DNA of 7,914 nucleotides. It comes from an uncultured Alphaproteobacteria bacterium (GTDB lineage Bacteria; Pseudomonadota; Alphaproteobacteria; Rickettsiales; UBA1997). Shown one piece after another: positions 5,059 through 7,914 of this stretch. The notes beneath the pieces were generated by a model that saw only the letters and a program-made list of their open reading frames with translations, searched no databases and was not told where the DNA came from. Every line of letters starts with the position of its first letter. Position 1 is the stretch's first letter. Made by a program: the position numbers and the translations under genes. The DNA lies in assembly GCA_903837365.1 (NCBI GenBank), contig CAILUF010000208.1:1-7914 (forward strand), in the 5' to 3' direction.

Positions 5059-6765
5059 ATGACTAAAGCTACTTCCTCTACCGATATAGGCGCAAAGCTA
5101 CTCGAAAAAAAAGTTATCTCTGATGACCAATTAGAGATTGCTAAAAAAGAACTTGAGCGTGATAAAAATGACAAAAATATCGGAGCGATTTTGGTGGAAA
5201 TGGGATTTGTTTCCGAGGGTGCGCTAGGTGAAATTTTAAATGAATCATCGGGAATAAAAAAATTTGATTTATCTAATTCAATTATTGATGCCAAATTAGT
5301 TAAAAAATTGCCTAAGGAATTTGCGATGCGTAATAAGTTAATTGCTGTTTCTTACAATGCATCTTCAGTTACAATTGGCATGGCTGATGTTTTTGACATT
5401 GTTGCAATTGATCAGGTGCGTCGATTTTTCCCTTTTGAATTTAAAATAATTCCCGTATATATTCCTGAAACTGAGATCATGAAAGCGATTGATCAGTATT
5501 ATGATTACGAGATGTCAATTGAAGGAATTCTAAAAGAAATTGAGTCGATGGGAGCGAAGAAAAGTTCTAATGAAGAAGAGCAATTGAAGGGTGATTATAA
5601 AAGTCCAATGGTACGTTTAGTTGATGCTATTCTAACCGATGCGGTTCATCGCGGTGCATCGGATTTGCACTTTGAACCAGAAGGATCTTTTTTAAGAATT
5701 CGTTATCGTATTGACGGAAAAATGACGCAGATTCGTAGTATTCACAAAGACTACTGGTCAGCGATTGCGGTGCGGATGAAAATTATGTCAGGAATGAATA
5801 TCGCTGAAAGTAGAAAACCTCAAGATGGTCGAATTAATTCTGAAATTATTGGTCGTAAAATTGACTTTCGTGTTTCTACGCAACCAACCATCAATGGCGA
5901 AAATATTGTTATGCGTATTCTCGATGAAAAGCAATCAATCCTTACCATCGACAAAATTGGTTTTTCAGAAGCTAACATTAAAATTTTAAAGAAAATTGTT
6001 CAACGTCCCGAAGGTGTAATTATTCTTACTGGTCCTACGGGTTCAGGTAAAACCACAACTCTTTACACCGTTCTTAATTACATAAACTCGATTGATAAAA
6101 ATATCATGACACTTGAGGATCCGGTGGAGTATCACTTGCCACTAATTCGTCAATCAAATATTCGTCATGATGTTGGTATGGATTTCGCTTCAGGTATTAA
6201 AGCCTTACTACGTCAAGATCCCGACGTGATTCTGGTGGGTGAGATTCGTGATAAGGAAACGGCGATTACTGCAATTCAAGCTGCGATGACGGGTCACCAA
6301 GTATATAGCTCACTGCATACCAACGATGCGCTCGGTGCAATTCCGCGATTGATGAATATTGGCGTTCCGAATTATTTAATGTCAGGAGCTTTGATTGGAG
6401 TAATTGCTCAACGTTTAGCGCGAAAAATTTGTACAAATTGTAAAAAAGAATTTCCCGTCGAAGATTCCGATAGAAAACTTCTCGGTGAAAAATATGCGCA
6501 TGTCAAAACAATTTTTAGGGGAGTTGGTTGTGAAAAATGTGGACAAAGCGGTTATAAAGGCAGGGCGGTAATTTGTGAAATTTTACCATTTGATCGTGAG
6601 CTTGATGAGTTAATTTTGCACGAAGCTGGAAGAAGGAAAATGATGGAATATGCTCTTTCACAAGGATTTATATCAATGGTTGAAGATGGAATTCAAAAGG
6701 TTGTAGCTGGTGTAACTGATCTAAAAGAGTTGATAAGAGTTGTTGACTTAACTGATCGAATGTAG
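5059..6765 (+). CDS. GspE/PilB-family type IV pilus or type II secretion assembly ATPase
   Basis: This cytoplasmic hexameric ATPase drives pilin or pseudopilin assembly at the inner membrane. The 568 residues match full-length PilB/GspE proteins. Residues 9-65 are an MshEN-type N-domain with two degenerate repeats (IGAKLLEKKVIS and IGAILVEMGFVS). The N2/PAS-like domain begins near 182 (SPMVRLVDAILTDAVHRGASDLHFEP). The motor has a Walker A GPTGSGKT (325-332), Asp box TLEDPVEY (351-358), Walker B ILVGEIRD with E395 and His box TGHQVYSSLHTND (H413, H420). A zinc site is formed by C458/C461 and C491/C494. The catalytic set is complete, so the enzyme should be active. PilB fits if the organism makes type IV pili; GspE cannot be excluded, and ALGAIPRLMNIGV leans toward GspE/MshE-like members. 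No other pilus or secretion gene is in the window. The start has no Shine-Dalgarno, and MTKATSS is the first ATG in frame. The stop is TAG, followed 39 bp later by apaG. Confidence 0.93.
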   Translation: MTKATSSTDIGAKLLEKKVISDDQLEIAKKELERDKNDKNIGAILVEMGFVSEGALGEILNESSGIKKFDLSNSIIDAKLVKKLPKEFAMRNKLIAVSYNASSVTIGMADVFDIVAIDQVRRFFPFEFKIIPVYIPETEIMKAIDQYYDYEMSIEGILKEIESMGAKKSSNEEEQLKGDYKSPMVRLVDAILTDAVHRGASDLHFEPEGSFLRIRYRIDGKMTQIRSIHKDYWSAIAVRMKIMSGMNIAESRKPQDGRINSEIIGRKIDFRVSTQPTINGENIVMRILDEKQSILTIDKIGFSEANIKILKKIVQRPEGVIILTGPTGSGKTTTLYTVLNYINSIDKNIMTLEDPVEYHLPLIRQSNIRHDVGMDFASGIKALLRQDPDVILVGEIRDKETAITAIQAAMTGHQVYSSLHTNDALGAIPRLMNIGVPNYLMSGALIGVIAQRLARKICTNCKKEFPVEDSDRKLLGEKYAHVKTIFRGVGCEKCGQSGYKGRAVICEILPFDRELDELILHEAGRRKMMEYALSQGFISMVEDGIQKVVAGVTDLKELIRVVDLTDRM

Positions 6766-6804
6766 AAAATTCAAGTGATTTTTAATTAAAAATATAAAAT
6801 TATC

Positions 6805-7263
6805 ATGTCGCAATTTTTTAAAATCGAAGCAATTGAAGAAGTAAGAGATTTAATGTTTGAACAAAAGCCATATCAAAAAATAAGCAACGGCATAGAGATT
6901 AGTGTTTGGCCTGAATTCATTGATAACAAGGTCACGGGTGTTGGAGAAATTTTTATTTGGTCATATCAAGTTCGCATCGAAAATAGAAATAAATTTGCTG
7001 TAAAATTAATTTCGCGTTATTGGCGAATCATTGATGAAAATGGCGAATTGCAAGAGGTAAAAGGTGAGGGTGTTGTTGGCGAACAACCAACGATTAATCC
7101 GCAAAATAGTTTTCAATATTCAAGTGGAATTCATCTTGCTTGCCCATCAGGAATTATGTCGGGAACTTATAAGATGCAAAATCTTGATAATCAGGAATTT
7201 TTTGAAGTTGCGATACCACCATTTTCCTTAGATGCTCTAGTTCTTAAATCGCTATTGAATTAA
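6805..7263 (+). CDS. apaG: ApaG-domain protein
   Basis: This is a small cytosolic immunoglobulin/fibronectin-like beta-sandwich protein, named for the apaG gene beside apaH in enterobacteria. Enteric mutants show altered Co2+/Mg2+ phenotypes, but the biochemical role is not settled. The core signature is clear: SYQVRIENRN (53-62), LISRYWRIIDENGE (68-81), EVKGEGVVGEQPTINP (84-99), SFQYSSG (102-108) and PSGIMSGTYKM (114-124), then VAIPPFSLD. The GEGVVG glycine loop is the conserved element that in ApaG lines a suggested pyrophosphate-binding site. At 152 residues it is somewhat longer than the usual 125-130, owing to about 25 residues before ISVWPEF. Initiation at the internal ATG for residue 17 is a possible alternative. 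No apaH neighbour is present. The gene follows the ATPase gene by 39 bp and ends 6 bp before tsaB, pointing to cotranscription with tsaB. Confidence 0.94.
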   Translation: MSQFFKIEAIEEVRDLMFEQKPYQKISNGIEISVWPEFIDNKVTGVGEIFIWSYQVRIENRNKFAVKLISRYWRIIDENGELQEVKGEGVVGEQPTINPQNSFQYSSGIHLACPSGIMSGTYKMQNLDNQEFFEVAIPPFSLDALVLKSLLN

Positions 7264-7269
7264 TTGGTC

Positions 7270-7914
7270 ATGTTGATACTTGCATTCGAATGTTCTAATT
7301 CGCAATTAGCAGTGGCGATTCTTCGTGAAAATAAATTATTATCTCAAGAAATTATCGAAGATGGTTTTAGTCATAGCGAATTATTAGTGGTAAAAATAAA
7401 TGATATTTTACAAAAAAATAATTTACATTTTGATGATTTGGATTTAGTTGTTGTTGGTAACGGACCAAGTAGTTTCACGGCATTGCGCGTTGCCTTAACG
7501 GTTGCTAAAATAATCAATATATCTTGTTTAAAACCAGTAGTTACTGTTAATAAATGCGAATCATTAGCTTTTTATTTTAAAAGCAACTCAAAACTATTTG
7601 AAATAGATAAAAAAGAATTACAATTAACAACTATTATTTATACTGCAAATCAAGAAATTTTTATTGCTCGATATGGTTTAAAAAATGATCAACTAAATAG
7701 CGAAGAAAATCCGCGAATATCAAGTGTCGATGAGATATTATACGAAGCGCAAAAAACTACAAATTTTTTATTGTTTGATCAAAATGTTTTATACCAAAAA
7801 TTTATAAATAATTTTCCCAAAAAAACATTTTTAATCAATAATGACCCTTTTCATCTTGGCTTACTGGGTTTTGAAAAATATCGAAAATTTGGTGAGAGCA
7901 AAGAAATTTCACCA
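7270..7914 (+). CDS. tsaB: TsaB, t6A tRNA-modification subunit, 3' end cut by window
   Basis: An open frame from the ATG at 7270 runs through the window end (215 codons). TsaB (YeaZ) is an ASKHA-fold partner of TsaD and TsaE in making N6-threonylcarbamoyladenosine at position 37 of ANN-decoding tRNAs. TsaB is the scaffold and carries no catalytic site. The pattern is recognisable: MLILAFECSNSQLAVAI for the usual LAIDTST...AL start, SHSELL (34-39), and VVVGNGPSSFTALRVALTVAK (60-80) for the usual GPGSFTGLRIG. IYTANQEIFIARY (123-135) stands where a DAR..EVY..Y motif is normal. Several canonical residues are therefore replaced. The last visible residues KEISP correspond to the extreme C-terminus of the family, so only a few residues should be missing. 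It lies 6 bp after apaG with no Shine-Dalgarno. An alphaproteobacterial arrangement would place rimI or another t6A gene next, outside the window. Confidence 0.87.
   Translation, partial: MLILAFECSNSQLAVAILRENKLLSQEIIEDGFSHSELLVVKINDILQKNNLHFDDLDLVVVGNGPSSFTALRVALTVAKIINISCLKPVVTVNKCESLAFYFKSNSKLFEIDKKELQLTTIIYTANQEIFIARYGLKNDQLNSEENPRISSVDEILYEAQKTTNFLLFDQNVLYQKFINNFPKKTFLINNDPFHLGLLGFEKYRKFGESKEISP

Noticed and set aside
5052..5294. Serine- and phenylalanine-rich minus-strand open frame over the ATPase gene start.
   Set aside because: It is antisense to the MshEN-like domain, and its biased composition is what reverse reading of Glu/Lys-rich coding sequence gives.
6778..6793. Perfect 16-bp palindrome ATTTTTAATTAAAAAT between the ATPase gene and apaG.
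   Set aside because: It consists only of A and T in a very AT-rich gap, so chance is likely, and as RNA it forms a weak hairpin without a T tail.

Overview
The window is an AT-rich stretch (roughly one third G+C by eye) of a bacterial chromosome, most likely from an alphaproteobacterium of the Rickettsiales or a similar reduced, host-associated lineage. The MetK segment [15 protein letters not shown] and the [12 protein letters not shown] block look like alphaproteobacterial MetK as I remember it. The GltX resembles the rickettsial GltX2 type along most of its length. ApaG and TsaB also fit. This placement is by recall of family sequences, not by a search. Start codons are not preceded by recognisable Shine-Dalgarno sequences.

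Left part (1-909, + strand): the 3' part of a Panacea/DUF4065 (SocA-like) antitoxin-domain gene, cut by the window edge. It is followed 14 bp later by a small protein with a polar N-terminal half, a 7-residue repeat and a two-helix membrane hairpin with a lysine tail. This is the layout of a Panacea toxin-antitoxin pair with a membrane-acting toxin, and it is the main accessory element here. Its stop codon overlaps, tail to tail, the stop of crcB.

Middle (906-4769, - strand), in transcription order: gltX (glutamyl-tRNA synthetase), a small secreted outer-membrane beta-barrel protein, metK (S-adenosylmethionine synthetase) and crcB (fluoride channel). gltX, the barrel gene and metK are separated by 76 and 49 bp and may share transcripts. 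crcB has its own candidate -10 box. A weak AT hairpin lies after metK.

Right part (4770-7914): a 289-bp divergent intergenic region carries four perfect-length 12-bp tandem repeats. After it, on the + strand, come a GspE/PilB-family assembly ATPase, apaG, and tsaB. tsaB encodes a component of the tRNA t6A-modification machinery and is cut by the window end just before its expected C-terminus. apaG and tsaB are 6 bp apart and almost certainly cotranscribed, perhaps with the ATPase gene.

Most of the window is housekeeping. Points worth a second look are the Panacea-type pair, the 12-bp repeat array, the RGDS-containing repeat at the mature N-terminus of the barrel protein, the ATPase N-domain lacking the c-di-GMP arginines, and the eroded TsaB motifs.
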